DNA of 64,000 bases. It comes from Vreelandella andesensis. Its GTDB lineage: Bacteria > Pseudomonadota > Gammaproteobacteria > Pseudomonadales > Halomonadaceae. Both the position numbers and the translations under genes were made by a program. Below, in pieces: positions 37,054-45,067 of this stretch; within the stretch, counting starts at the first letter, position 1, and each line of letters begins with the position of its first letter. The notes below the pieces were generated by a model. It had not been told where the DNA came from, made no database searches, and saw nothing but the letters and a program-made list of their open reading frames with translations. The DNA lies in assembly GCF_003989795.1 (NCBI RefSeq), contig NZ_RZHG01000010.1:162914-226913 (forward strand), in the 5' to 3' direction.

Positions 37054-37941
37054 ATGATGATGATATTCGGCGTGCCATTGGCCGTTTTCATGGGCCAGCT
37101 AACGCTTGGGCTCGTGAATGGAGCCTTTTATGCACTGCTTAGTTTGGGCCTGGCGGTCATCTTCGGCCTACTGAAGATCGTCAACTTCGCCCATGGGGCG
37201 CAATACATGCTGGGGGCCTTCGCCGCACTGCTAGGCTTTCGCTATTTAGGTATCAACTATTGGCTAGCGCTGTTTTTAGTGCCATTGGTGGTTGGTGGTT
37301 TCGGCATGCTAATGGAGCGCTTTTTGCTACGTCGCATTGCCCATTTAGACCATCTCTATGGGTTGCTACTCACCTTTGGGCTGGCGCTAATTTTTGAAGG
37401 GACGCTGGTGAATTTCTTCGGGGTTTCTGGTGCGCGTTATTCGACCCCAGAAGCGCTACAAGGCGGCCTGAATTTAGGCTTCATGTTCTTGCCTACCTAC
37501 CGTGCTTGGGTGTTGGTAGCCGCACTGGCTATGTGTCTATTTACCTGGTTTATGATTGAGCGCACGCGGTTGGGCGCCTATCTACGGGCGGGCACTGAAA
37601 ACTCCCAACTGATGCAAGCGTTTGGGGTAAACGTACCGCTGTTAATTACCCTGACTTATGGGTTTGGCGTAGCGTTGGCCGCTTTTGCCGGCGTGTTAGC
37701 AGCACCGCTCTATCCTGTTTCACCTACCATGGGTTCAAGTCTACTGATTGTTGTATTTGCGGTGGTCGTTATCGGCGGTATGGGGTCCATTCTAGGCGCG
37801 ATTCTCACCGGCTTAGGCATGGGGATCATCGAAGGCTTAACCAAAGTGTACTACCCCGAAGCCTCCAATACCGTGATCTTCTTAGTGATGATATTGGTGC
37901 TCATGTTACGCCCCGCTGGGCTGTTCGGTAAGGAGGCATAA
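37054..37941 (+). CDS. ABC importer permease, LivH type
   Basis: Inner-membrane permease of 295 residues with about eight hydrophobic helices. Typical LivH segments are LVNGAFYALLSLGLAVIFG, LKIVNFAHGAQYMLGAF and the EAA-like loop GAYLRAGTENSQLMQAFGVN. The ribosome-binding site GGAGA lies 8 nt upstream. It is separated by 2 nt from the LivM-type gene, with AAGGAGG inside its own end serving that start. Confidence 0.92.
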   Translation: MMMIFGVPLAVFMGQLTLGLVNGAFYALLSLGLAVIFGLLKIVNFAHGAQYMLGAFAALLGFRYLGINYWLALFLVPLVVGGFGMLMERFLLRRIAHLDHLYGLLLTFGLALIFEGTLVNFFGVSGARYSTPEALQGGLNLGFMFLPTYRAWVLVAALAMCLFTWFMIERTRLGAYLRAGTENSQLMQAFGVNVPLLITLTYGFGVALAAFAGVLAAPLYPVSPTMGSSLLIVVFAVVVIGGMGSILGAILTGLGMGIIEGLTKVYYPEASNTVIFLVMILVLMLRPAGLFGKEA

Positions 37942-37943
37942 TC

Positions 37944-38936
37944 ATGGCAGACTCTCAAGCATACGATGCACCATCGGTCGTTAAAGAGCGGCAAAAACGG
38001 GCCAGAATGCGCCGCAATATTTTCTATATAGCGCTTTTAGCCGTTGGGTTAGTGGCCCCTTTTCTAGCCTATCCCGTTTTTCTGATGAAGATTCTTTGCT
38101 TCGCCCTGTTTGCCTGCGCTTTTAACTTGTTACTAGGCTATGCGGGACTGCTTTCTTTCGGACACGCGGCATTTTTAGCCACCGGTGGCTATGTAACAGG
38201 CTATTTATTGGCAAGCTACCCAGGGTTAACACCAGAAATGGGTATTATTGGGGGAACCTTGATGGCAACCCTATTGGGTGTGTTGTTTGGGGTGCTTTCG
38301 ATCCGGCGGCAGGGTATTTACTTTGCCATGGTGACATTAGCGCTTGCCCAGCTGATGTTTTTCGTTTTCGTTCAGTCATCGTTTACCGGTGGTGAAGACG
38401 GCTTGCATGGCGTGCCGCGCGGTGATTTGTTTGGCGTAATCAACCTGAGCAGTAACCTGGCGATGTATTACTTTGTGCTTGCGGTGTTTATTTTTGGCTT
38501 CGCAGTAATTCAGCGCACCGTGCATTCGCCCTTTGGGCAGGTACTCAAGGCGATTCGAGAAAATGAGCCGCGTGCTGTTTCGCTGGGCTACAACGTAGAT
38601 GCTTACAAGCTGCTGGCGTTTGTACTCTCTGCAGCGCTGGCGGGGTTGGCGGGTTCTACCAAAACCGTAGTATTCCAGCTGGCTTCGTTAACGGATGCCC
38701 ACTGGCATATGTCGGGTGAAGTGATTCTCATGACGCTGCTAGGTGGCGTGGGCACGTTACTTGGTCCTCTTATGGGGGCAGGCATTGTCGTAAGCCTGCA
38801 GCATATTTTGGCGCAGTCACCGTTGGGCAACTGGGTAAGCGTCATTCTCGGCATTATCTTTGTTCTCTGTGTGCTTAGCTTCCGTAGCGGCATTGTGGGC
38901 GAACTCGACAAAATGTATCGCAAAAACTTTAAATAA
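37944..38936 (+). CDS. ABC importer permease, LivM type
   Basis: Second inner-membrane permease, 330 residues. A charged cytoplasmic N-terminus (KERQKRARMRRN) is followed by about nine hydrophobic helices, with LivM-type LLLGYAGLLSFGHAAFLATG and the cytoplasmic coupling loop GQVLKAIRENEPRAVSLGYN. It is the last gene of the importer operon; a strong terminator follows 19 nt after the stop. Confidence 0.92.
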   Translation: MADSQAYDAPSVVKERQKRARMRRNIFYIALLAVGLVAPFLAYPVFLMKILCFALFACAFNLLLGYAGLLSFGHAAFLATGGYVTGYLLASYPGLTPEMGIIGGTLMATLLGVLFGVLSIRRQGIYFAMVTLALAQLMFFVFVQSSFTGGEDGLHGVPRGDLFGVINLSSNLAMYYFVLAVFIFGFAVIQRTVHSPFGQVLKAIRENEPRAVSLGYNVDAYKLLAFVLSAALAGLAGSTKTVVFQLASLTDAHWHMSGEVILMTLLGGVGTLLGPLMGAGIVVSLQHILAQSPLGNWVSVILGIIFVLCVLSFRSGIVGELDKMYRKNFK

Positions 38937-38955
38937 TCGGTTCTGTCCGATGTTT

Positions 38956-38979
38956 GGGTGCCTTCGGGCACCCTTTTTT
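38956..38979 (+). terminator. Terminator of the ABC importer operon
   Basis: GGGTGCC-TTCG-GGCACCC stem with a UUCG tetraloop, immediately followed by six T residues. Confidence 0.95.
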
Positions 38980-38988
38980 CTGCCCACA

Positions 38989-39026
38989 TTATCTCTCTAC
39001 ACCAAACAAATCATCTCTCTACGCCA
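38989..39026 (+). repeat. Short direct repeat after the importer terminator
   Basis: ATCTCTCTACRCCAAA occurs twice, about 23 nt apart, in the noncoding region after the importer terminator. No function is evident. Confidence 0.75.
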
Positions 39027-39072
39027 AAGGTAGTGGAGTAAGCAGTTGCACGTGTTGGGGTAAAAATATAAG

Positions 39073-39088
39073 TTAACGTAAACGTCAA
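39073..39088 (+). promoter_or_regulatory. LiuR-like operator upstream of the valine-degradation operon
   Basis: TTAACGTAAACGTCAA matches the palindrome found before liuR at 13 of 16 positions. It lies about 165 nt upstream of the isobutyryl-CoA dehydrogenase start. In several proteobacteria LiuR also controls other branched-chain catabolic genes, so coregulation is plausible (inference). Confidence 0.6.
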
Positions 39089-39169
39089 CATTGTCCGTAA
39101 AAGGCAGTTGTCCGTTAAAGACAGTTGTCTGTAATGACAATCGCCTGTAGAGACAATGGCCAATAACGC
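39089..39169 (+). repeat. Five degenerate 16-17 bp tandem units
   Basis: Consecutive units begin at 39089, 39105, 39122, 39138 and 39154, each starting with CA (CATTGTCC, CAGTTGTCC, CAGTTGTCT, CAATCGCCT, CAATGGCC) followed by an A-rich second half such as GTAAAAGG or GTTAAAGA. The array starts directly at the end of the LiuR-like site, in the leader of the valine operon. It is not CRISPR because it has no spacers. Confidence 0.75.
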
Positions 39170-39254
39170 CAATTACTAATAAAGATAATAGCAAACGCCA
39201 AGTTGCTCAGCCCGATCCTATGCTGTTCAGCTATGCATGCTGCGGAGATTCGCC

Positions 39255-40409
39255 ATGAATTTTGAGTTAAGTGAAGACCAGGTAGCTTTTTCCGATATGG
39301 CTCGGGCTTTCGCCCAGAACGAGTTAGAACCCCATGCCGCGCAGTGGGACGCTGAATCCTTTTTTCCTGTAGATGTCATCCGCAAAGCAGGCGAGCTAGG
39401 CTTTTGCTCACTTTACGCGCCAGAAAGTGTTGGCGGACTTGGGCTGTCTCGTCTGGATGCCAGCATTATTTTTGAACAGCTTTCCATGGGCTGCACTTCA
39501 ACCACGGCTTACCTCACCATTCACAATATGGTGACGTGGATGCTGGCCGACTTCGGTACGCCGGAAGCGGTAGAGCGGTGGGGCGAAAAGCTGGCCACAG
39601 GTGAGTTACTGGGTTCTTACTGTTTAACCGAACCCAACTCAGGCTCCGATGCGGCCTCGCTAAAAACCACCGCTAAACGTGATGGCGATGATTATCTGTT
39701 AAACGGCAGCAAGATGTTTATCTCTGGCGCCGGCAGCACCGATTTCCTAGTGGTGATGGCGCGCACAGGCGGTGAAGGCCCTGGCGGCGTTTCTGCTTTC
39801 GCAGTCGATGCTAAAGCAAGCGGCATTAGTTACGGCCGCAAAGAAGACAAAATGGGCTGGAACAGCCAACCAACGCGTATGATTACTTTTGAAGATGTGC
39901 GTGTTCCTGCCAATCACCTGTTAGGTAATGAAGGCGACGGCTTCAAAATTGCCATGAAAGGTTTGGACGGTGGGCGCATCAACATCGCCACCTGCTCAAT
40001 CGGCACCGCCCAGCAAGCTATTAATAAAGCCCGTGAATACATGTTGGAGCGCAAGCAATTTGGTAAGCGCTTAGCAGACTTTCAGGCGTTGCAGTTCCGT
40101 TTAGCCGATATGGTCACTGAGCTTGTGGCGGCCCGCCAGCTAGTACGAATGGCGGCAACAAAATTGGATGCTGGCAACCCCGATGCCACTGCTTACTGTG
40201 CCATGGCTAAACGCTTTGCGACCGATGTCGGCTTTAAAGTATGTGACGAGGCGCTTCAGCTATACGGTGGCAACGGCTACATTAAGGAGTACCCGATGGA
40301 GCGCTATGTGCGTGATACCCGCGTACACCGCATTCTGGAAGGAACCAACGAAATCATGCGACTGATTATTTCCCGCCGCGTGCTATCTGATGGTGCCTCT
40401 GAACTGTAG
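39255..40409 (+). CDS. Isobutyryl-CoA dehydrogenase (acyl-CoA dehydrogenase family)
   Basis: FAD enzyme oxidising isobutyryl-CoA to methacrylyl-CoA in valine degradation. The 384 residues have LTEPNSGSDAASLKTTA and KMFISGAGSTDFLVVM (FAD and substrate contacts), and the catalytic Glu in RVHRILEGTNEIMRL, which closely matches the ACAD8 type. ATG 39255 has GGAGA 7 nt upstream; TTG/ATG codons further upstream are not preferred. The two genes that follow catalyse later steps of the same pathway, supporting the substrate assignment. Confidence 0.88.
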   Translation: MNFELSEDQVAFSDMARAFAQNELEPHAAQWDAESFFPVDVIRKAGELGFCSLYAPESVGGLGLSRLDASIIFEQLSMGCTSTTAYLTIHNMVTWMLADFGTPEAVERWGEKLATGELLGSYCLTEPNSGSDAASLKTTAKRDGDDYLLNGSKMFISGAGSTDFLVVMARTGGEGPGGVSAFAVDAKASGISYGRKEDKMGWNSQPTRMITFEDVRVPANHLLGNEGDGFKIAMKGLDGGRINIATCSIGTAQQAINKAREYMLERKQFGKRLADFQALQFRLADMVTELVAARQLVRMAATKLDAGNPDATAYCAMAKRFATDVGFKVCDEALQLYGGNGYIKEYPMERYVRDTRVHRILEGTNEIMRLIISRRVLSDGASEL

Positions 40410-40429
40410 CCAACCACAAGGACAATGGA

Positions 40430-41545
40430 ATGAGTAGCGTACTGTTTGCTGAACACGCCACCCAAGATGGCCATGTTATTGGCGAGATCACGCTTAACGC
40501 AGAGCGTTCACTGAATGCCCTGACGTTGGAGATGATTGAAGAGATCCTGCCACGCTTACAAGCGTGGCAAACCGACGAAAGAGTCGTTGCTGTTCTGCTG
40601 GATAGCGCCGGTGAAAAAGCATTTTGCGCTGGCGGCGATGTCGTCAATCTCTACAAAGCGATTAAAGGTGACGGCGAGCCAGATTTCCCCGAACGTTTCT
40701 TTGAAAACGAATACCGCCTGGATTACCTACTGCATACCTATCCCAAGCCCGTGATTTGCTGGGGCAGCGGTATTGTGATGGGCGGTGGCATGGGGCTGCT
40801 AAGCGGTAGCAGCCACCGAATTGTCACCGAAACCACTCGGCTTGCCATGCCAGAAGTGACTATTGGCCTTTATCCGGACGTTGGCGCAAGCTGGTTTCTC
40901 AACCGCTTGCCGAATGGCACCGGGCGCTTTCTAGCGATGACCGGCAGCCAGATTAACGCGCCGGATGCTGTTCATCTTGGCCTTGCTGACCGTGCGATTG
41001 CTAGCCACTACCGCACAGATCTGGCTCAAAAACTGATGGATGCCACCTGGGGAGAAGGGAAACAAACTGACGCCCATGGCGTGGTGAACAGCGTGTTGCG
41101 CGAATTTGAGCAAGCGTCTCAAGACGTATTTGCTGACCTGGCATCTCCGGTTTACAAATCAGCTGTATTGATTCGTGAGCTGATGGATCACGACACTATT
41201 GAGCAGGCCGTCGATGCTGTGCTTGCGGTTAACAGCGATGATAAATGGTTCAGCAAAGCGCAGAAAACATTGGCCCATGGTAGCCCGGTGTCAGTGAAGT
41301 TGATTGATGAGCAACTAAAGCGCGCTAAGCATATGTCGTTGGCTGAGGTGTTTCAGTTTGAACTGGCGCTTTCCGTGCAGTGTTGCCGCCATCAGGAATT
41401 CCCCGAAGGCGTCCGCGCGCTGCTGGTCGATAAAGACGGCCAGCCGGCGTGGAAATATCCGGATGTTTCGTCAGTCGAAAAAAGCTTTATCGATGAGTTG
41501 CTGGTTTCGCCGTGGGAAAAGAGCCCTCTGGCAGATCTTCACTAA
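40430..41545 (+). CDS. 3-hydroxyisobutyryl-CoA hydrolase
   Basis: Crotonase-family thioesterase releasing 3-hydroxyisobutyrate in valine degradation. The 371-residue length exceeds simple enoyl-CoA hydratases (about 260) and is typical of HIBCH. Motifs: EKAFCAGGDVVNLYKA, GSGIVMGGGMGLLSGS and the catalytic segment MPEVTIGLYPDVGASWFLNR. AAGGA precedes the ATG by 8 nt. A plain enoyl-CoA hydratase is less likely because of the C-terminal extension. Confidence 0.9.
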   Translation: MSSVLFAEHATQDGHVIGEITLNAERSLNALTLEMIEEILPRLQAWQTDERVVAVLLDSAGEKAFCAGGDVVNLYKAIKGDGEPDFPERFFENEYRLDYLLHTYPKPVICWGSGIVMGGGMGLLSGSSHRIVTETTRLAMPEVTIGLYPDVGASWFLNRLPNGTGRFLAMTGSQINAPDAVHLGLADRAIASHYRTDLAQKLMDATWGEGKQTDAHGVVNSVLREFEQASQDVFADLASPVYKSAVLIRELMDHDTIEQAVDAVLAVNSDDKWFSKAQKTLAHGSPVSVKLIDEQLKRAKHMSLAEVFQFELALSVQCCRHQEFPEGVRALLVDKDGQPAWKYPDVSSVEKSFIDELLVSPWEKSPLADLH

Positions 41546-41583
41546 CCCGTTTCTCAGCCAATTTTTTAATAAGGACAATAAAG

Positions 41584-42477
41584 ATGACTACTGTCGCGTT
41601 TATCGGTTTAGGCAATATGGGTGGCCCCATGGCGGCCAACTTAGCGAAAGCGGGCTTTAACGTTCGTGCGTTCGACCTTTCTGAGCAAGCCTTGGAAGCG
41701 GCAAAATCTCAAGGCTGTGAAGTAGCTGCTTCTGCCCAGGCCGCGGCCACCGATGCAGATTTCATTATTTCCATGCTGCCTGCAGGCAAGCACGTGCGTG
41801 GGCTGTATGTAGACGGCGACCAACCGCTGTTTGATGTGATTAAAAAAAGTGCCCTGGTGATTGATTGCTCGACCATTGACGCGGATACCGCCCGCAGCGT
41901 CGCAGCTGCTGGCGCTGAAAAAGGTGTTGGCTTTGTCGATGCGCCGGTATCTGGTGGGGTAGGTGGGGCGCAGGCGGGCACATTGACCTTTATTGTGGGC
42001 GGCAGCGCAGCACAATTTGAGCAGGCCAAGCCCGTTCTTGATGTAATGGGTAAGAACATTTTCCATGCTGGTGACCACGGCGCGGGGCAGGTGGCTAAAG
42101 TGTGCAATAACATGCTGCTCTCGATCCTGATGGCAGGCACCTGTGAAGCAATCAACATGGGCGTGAAAAACGGCCTGGACCCCGCCGTGCTTTCCGAAAT
42201 CATGAAGCAAAGTTCTGGTGGTAACTGGGCGTTAAACGTCTACAACCCTTACCCTGGTGTGATGGAAAATGCCCCCGCCTCGAAAGGCTATCAAGGCGGT
42301 TTCCAGGTGGATCTAATGATCAAAGACCTGGGCTTAGCGATGGATGTCAGCCAGCAAAGCGCCTCACCGGTACCCATGGGCTCTGCCGCACGTTCGTTAT
42401 TCACTCTGCATAAAGCAGGCGGCAACGGTAAACTCGACTTTTCCAGTCTGCTGCAGTTTTATCAAGATAAGGAGTGA
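41584..42477 (+). CDS. mmsB: 3-hydroxyisobutyrate dehydrogenase
   Basis: NAD-dependent oxidation of 3-hydroxyisobutyrate to methylmalonate semialdehyde. The 297-residue protein has the Rossmann motif AFIGLGNMGGPMAANLAKAG, substrate motif DAPVSGGVGGAQAGTLTFIV and the catalytic Lys region GQVAKVCNNMLL. ATG 41584 is preceded by AAGGAC. The next enzyme, methylmalonate-semialdehyde dehydrogenase (mmsA), is not in the window. Confidence 0.94.
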   Translation: MTTVAFIGLGNMGGPMAANLAKAGFNVRAFDLSEQALEAAKSQGCEVAASAQAAATDADFIISMLPAGKHVRGLYVDGDQPLFDVIKKSALVIDCSTIDADTARSVAAAGAEKGVGFVDAPVSGGVGGAQAGTLTFIVGGSAAQFEQAKPVLDVMGKNIFHAGDHGAGQVAKVCNNMLLSILMAGTCEAINMGVKNGLDPAVLSEIMKQSSGGNWALNVYNPYPGVMENAPASKGYQGGFQVDLMIKDLGLAMDVSQQSASPVPMGSAARSLFTLHKAGGNGKLDFSSLLQFYQDKE

Positions 42478-42504
42478 GTAGTAAATAATGAATAGTGAGG
42501 AGGT

Positions 42505-42523
42505 TGGGTGGCATAGCCACCCA
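42505..42523. terminator. Hairpin between convergent mmsB and panE-like gene
   Basis: TGGGTGGC-ATA-GCCACCCA, a perfect 8-bp stem with a 3-nt loop in the 55-nt convergent spacer. There is no T-run on either strand, so terminator function is probable but not certain. Confidence 0.6.
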
Positions 42524-42532
42524 GTCTACTAG

Positions 42533-43456
42533 CTAAAAACGTGCCTCCAACAACGCCAATTCACCATCCAACCTCTTCAGCACCTCACACCTCAACCCAT
42601 GCCGCACAGCACTTTCTATCAGCGGCCCTAAAATCGCCTCACGCTCGGTAGGGCGCTTTGCTTCCACATCCTGCAACATCGACGCCTTATTGTTCGCGGT
42701 GTTTTCTACCACCTGCCACACTAGCGCTAACCACGCGGATTCACCTTCGCCACCATTGGGTGCAGCCACGCCTTCTTGCTGTAAAATTGCTGCCACTTCG
42801 TTCACTACGGCTATCACACGGCCTGCGTAGGCCTTGTCGCGTAGCTTTCCATTACGCACGCCATTTAGCGCCACTATGGGGTTAATTGCTGCGTTCACCG
42901 CTAACTTTTGCCACAAACGCTGACGAATATCGCTTACCGCCGTGGCAGTCAATCCCGCCTCACTCAACAGCGCCGCTAAAGATTCTGCCAACCCCGCGTG
43001 CTGATTACCCAAGTCACCAATAAACGTTGGCCCACGCCCAGCGTGTACCACACTATCGTCTCCAGTGAGGTAAGCGCCTTGGGTAGTCGTGGCGCACAGC
43101 ACCGGCCCAGGCCACAACTGAGTAAGTCGCGGCTGCGCATAAAAACCGTTCAGCCACAGCACCAGTGGGGTAGTAGGCGGTATTACATCAACAATACTCT
43201 CAAGCGCCGCTTCAGCGGCCATGGCTTTGGTGGTGATATGCACAAACCCAGGCGGCGCGGGCGCATCAGCCGTTAACTGCGCAGCGGTCAACATGTTTAA
43301 GTTCTGACTATGCGATTCGCCTTTTGGCGTGGTAAGCACCTGCCGCGTAGGCAAAGCACGGCGGCCAATCACCACCACCTCAATAAATGGAGCCATTGAA
43401 TGCGCCAACAAGCGGCCAATGGCCCCAGGGCCAAGAATCCAGTGGGTTGTCATCAT
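42533..43456 (-). CDS. panE: 2-dehydropantoate 2-reductase family protein
   Basis: NADPH-dependent ketopantoate reductase (pantothenate pathway) or a paralogue. The 307 residues start with the nucleotide-binding motif WILGPGAIGRLLA and include the catalytic-Lys region VHITTKAMAAE and LWQKLAVNAAINPIVALNGVRNG typical of PanE. The start is one of two consecutive ATGs (43456 or 43453). It is convergent with mmsB; no other pantothenate gene is near. Confidence 0.85.
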   Translation of the reverse strand: MMTTHWILGPGAIGRLLAHSMAPFIEVVVIGRRALPTRQVLTTPKGESHSQNLNMLTAAQLTADAPAPPGFVHITTKAMAAEAALESIVDVIPPTTPLVLWLNGFYAQPRLTQLWPGPVLCATTTQGAYLTGDDSVVHAGRGPTFIGDLGNQHAGLAESLAALLSEAGLTATAVSDIRQRLWQKLAVNAAINPIVALNGVRNGKLRDKAYAGRVIAVVNEVAAILQQEGVAAPNGGEGESAWLALVWQVVENTANNKASMLQDVEAKRPTEREAILGPLIESAVRHGLRCEVLKRLDGELALLEARF

Positions 43457-43616
43457 CGAAACATTATCGGTATTGGGAATGCTGCAAAGCTTACCGCGTT
43501 CGGAGTACAGAGGCGAAGGTGAGGGAACTTTAATAGCCGCATTAGCGAAGATGGCCGCTCCCCCATTACGCTGGGCATGCTAACCAGTGACGTCGTGGTC
43601 AAAAGCTATCTGGCCT

Positions 43617-43649
43617 GCTGGGTCTGTGGAGCGTGCCACAGAACCCAGC
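43617..43649. other. Long imperfect hairpin in spacer before the secretion genes
   Basis: GCTGGGT-CTGTGG pairs with CCACAGAACCCAGC with one bulge. It lies in a 270-nt noncoding spacer (43457-43726) between the panE-like start and the end of the membrane-fusion-protein gene, and may terminate the latter's transcript, but no T-run follows. Otherwise I see nothing in this spacer. Confidence 0.6.
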
Positions 43650-43726
43650 GTGCATAACGCTATGAAAACGCTTTTGCTAAGGGCAGGCCGCAAGGGTTAA
43701 AAGCGTCTGATAACTAGCCTAACCTA

Positions 43727-45067
43727 TCAATCCTCACGCATGGCGCGGGCTAGCATGTCTGAGAGTGGCTTGGCGAGGTAGCTTGCGAAGCTTCGCTCGC
43801 CCGTTCGCAGCATCACCTCGGCCGGCATGCCGGCTAGCAGCGTCATTGTGTCGGTCATATCTTCCTGGCCTTTGGAAGTGACGCGCAGTCGTACTTTGTA
43901 GTAGCGAGCCCGAGTGGCTTCATCTTCGAAGCTATTGGCGCTCACATGGATGACCTCAGCGGCGATGACATTCGATAGGCGCTGATTGAAGGCGCTGAAA
44001 CGAATCTCCGCTGGCTGCCCCCTATAAAGGTGATCGATATCATGGTCGGGGACTTTGGCTTCGACGATGAAACCAACATTGGTAGGCACGATATCGAGTA
44101 GTGGATCCCCGGAGCGAATGACGCCTCCCAGCGTATGTACCTTTAACCCGACGACCGTTCCTGAGACCGGCGCTAGCACCTGGGTGCGGTTCACTTTATC
44201 CGTAAGTGCCGTGAGACGCTCTTCGGCGTCGGCCACTTCGGCTTGGGTCTGGCGCAGCGACTCGCCCACCTGCTGTTGAAATTCCTGCAAGCGAACTTGT
44301 TTTTTTAATGCGTTTTCGCTGATTTGGGAGTGCAGGCGGGCAACCTCAGAGGCATGCTGGGCATTGACGCTCTGGTACTCCAAGCTCTCACGTTCCAGTT
44401 CACGCATTCGCTGACTGCTGATCATGCCGTTTCTAAATAGTTGGCGATGATTCGCCGCGTCGCCTTCGAGTGAATTGATACGCCGTTGGTTGATGTCCTG
44501 GGTGTTGAGCAAGCCTTCAATCTGCTCGTTCATTTGGACAGTCTGCTCGTCGAGGGACGCTAGTGTTCCAATGAGAGATTCGCGCCGTGATTCAAAAAGA
44601 CGCTGCTGTACCTCAAGTACTTCTTTCACTCGGGGATTTTCTGAAGCAGTAAGCTCCTCGGGAAAGCTGAGTGACTCGGCATCGCTGAGTTCAGCTAAAA
44701 GCCGCACCTCGGTAGCGCGACTAATGAGATAGTTAGAGCGGGTAACCTGCAGTTGGGAGTATGCCTGGGTATCGTCAAGCACCATCAGGACATCGCCTAC
44801 TTCCACCTGGTCGCCGTCCTCGACGAGTATGCGCTCAACGATCCCTCCTTCTAAGTGTTGCACGGTCTTGGTAAAGCTCTCTACCGAAACGGAGCCGGGG
44901 GCAACCACTGATACAGCGAGGTTGGCAAACACCGACCAGCTGCCAAAGCCGCCAACGGCGAGGATTAGAATGGCAATACCTAGCCGGCGATAGCGCTTAT
45001 CTTCAAGTGGCAGCTCATCGTTCGCCGCTGGCGCGATATTGGCACCCAGAGTATTTTGCATGTTCAT
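43727..45067 (-). CDS. Type I secretion membrane-fusion protein (HlyD/PrtE family)
   Basis: Periplasmic adaptor linking an inner-membrane ABC exporter to a TolC-like outer-membrane channel. The 446-residue protein has one N-terminal membrane helix (about 30-50, IAILILAVGGFGSWSVFANL), a beta-barrel/lipoyl part with PGSVSVESFTKTVQHLEGGI, a long coiled-coil hairpin (about 150-290), and the returning lipoyl/barrel segment VLAPVSGTVVGLKVHTLGGV. This plan matches the PrtE/AprE/HlyD group. It overlaps the ABC exporter stop by 4 nt. No TolC-family gene is in the window. Confidence 0.93.
   Translation of the reverse strand: MNMQNTLGANIAPAANDELPLEDKRYRRLGIAILILAVGGFGSWSVFANLAVSVVAPGSVSVESFTKTVQHLEGGIVERILVEDGDQVEVGDVLMVLDDTQAYSQLQVTRSNYLISRATEVRLLAELSDAESLSFPEELTASENPRVKEVLEVQQRLFESRRESLIGTLASLDEQTVQMNEQIEGLLNTQDINQRRINSLEGDAANHRQLFRNGMISSQRMRELERESLEYQSVNAQHASEVARLHSQISENALKKQVRLQEFQQQVGESLRQTQAEVADAEERLTALTDKVNRTQVLAPVSGTVVGLKVHTLGGVIRSGDPLLDIVPTNVGFIVEAKVPDHDIDHLYRGQPAEIRFSAFNQRLSNVIAAEVIHVSANSFEDEATRARYYKVRLRVTSKGQEDMTDTMTLLAGMPAEVMLRTGERSFASYLAKPLSDMLARAMRED

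Noticed and set aside
38997..39194. Minus-strand 65-codon frame in the spacer before the valine operon
   Set aside because: It runs through the tandem repeats and the LiuR-like site, has no ribosome-binding site and codes low-complexity sequence.
43329..43583. Plus-strand 84-codon frame across the panE-like start and spacer
   Set aside because: Mostly antisense to the Rossmann motif of the reductase, no ribosome-binding site and no recognisable product.
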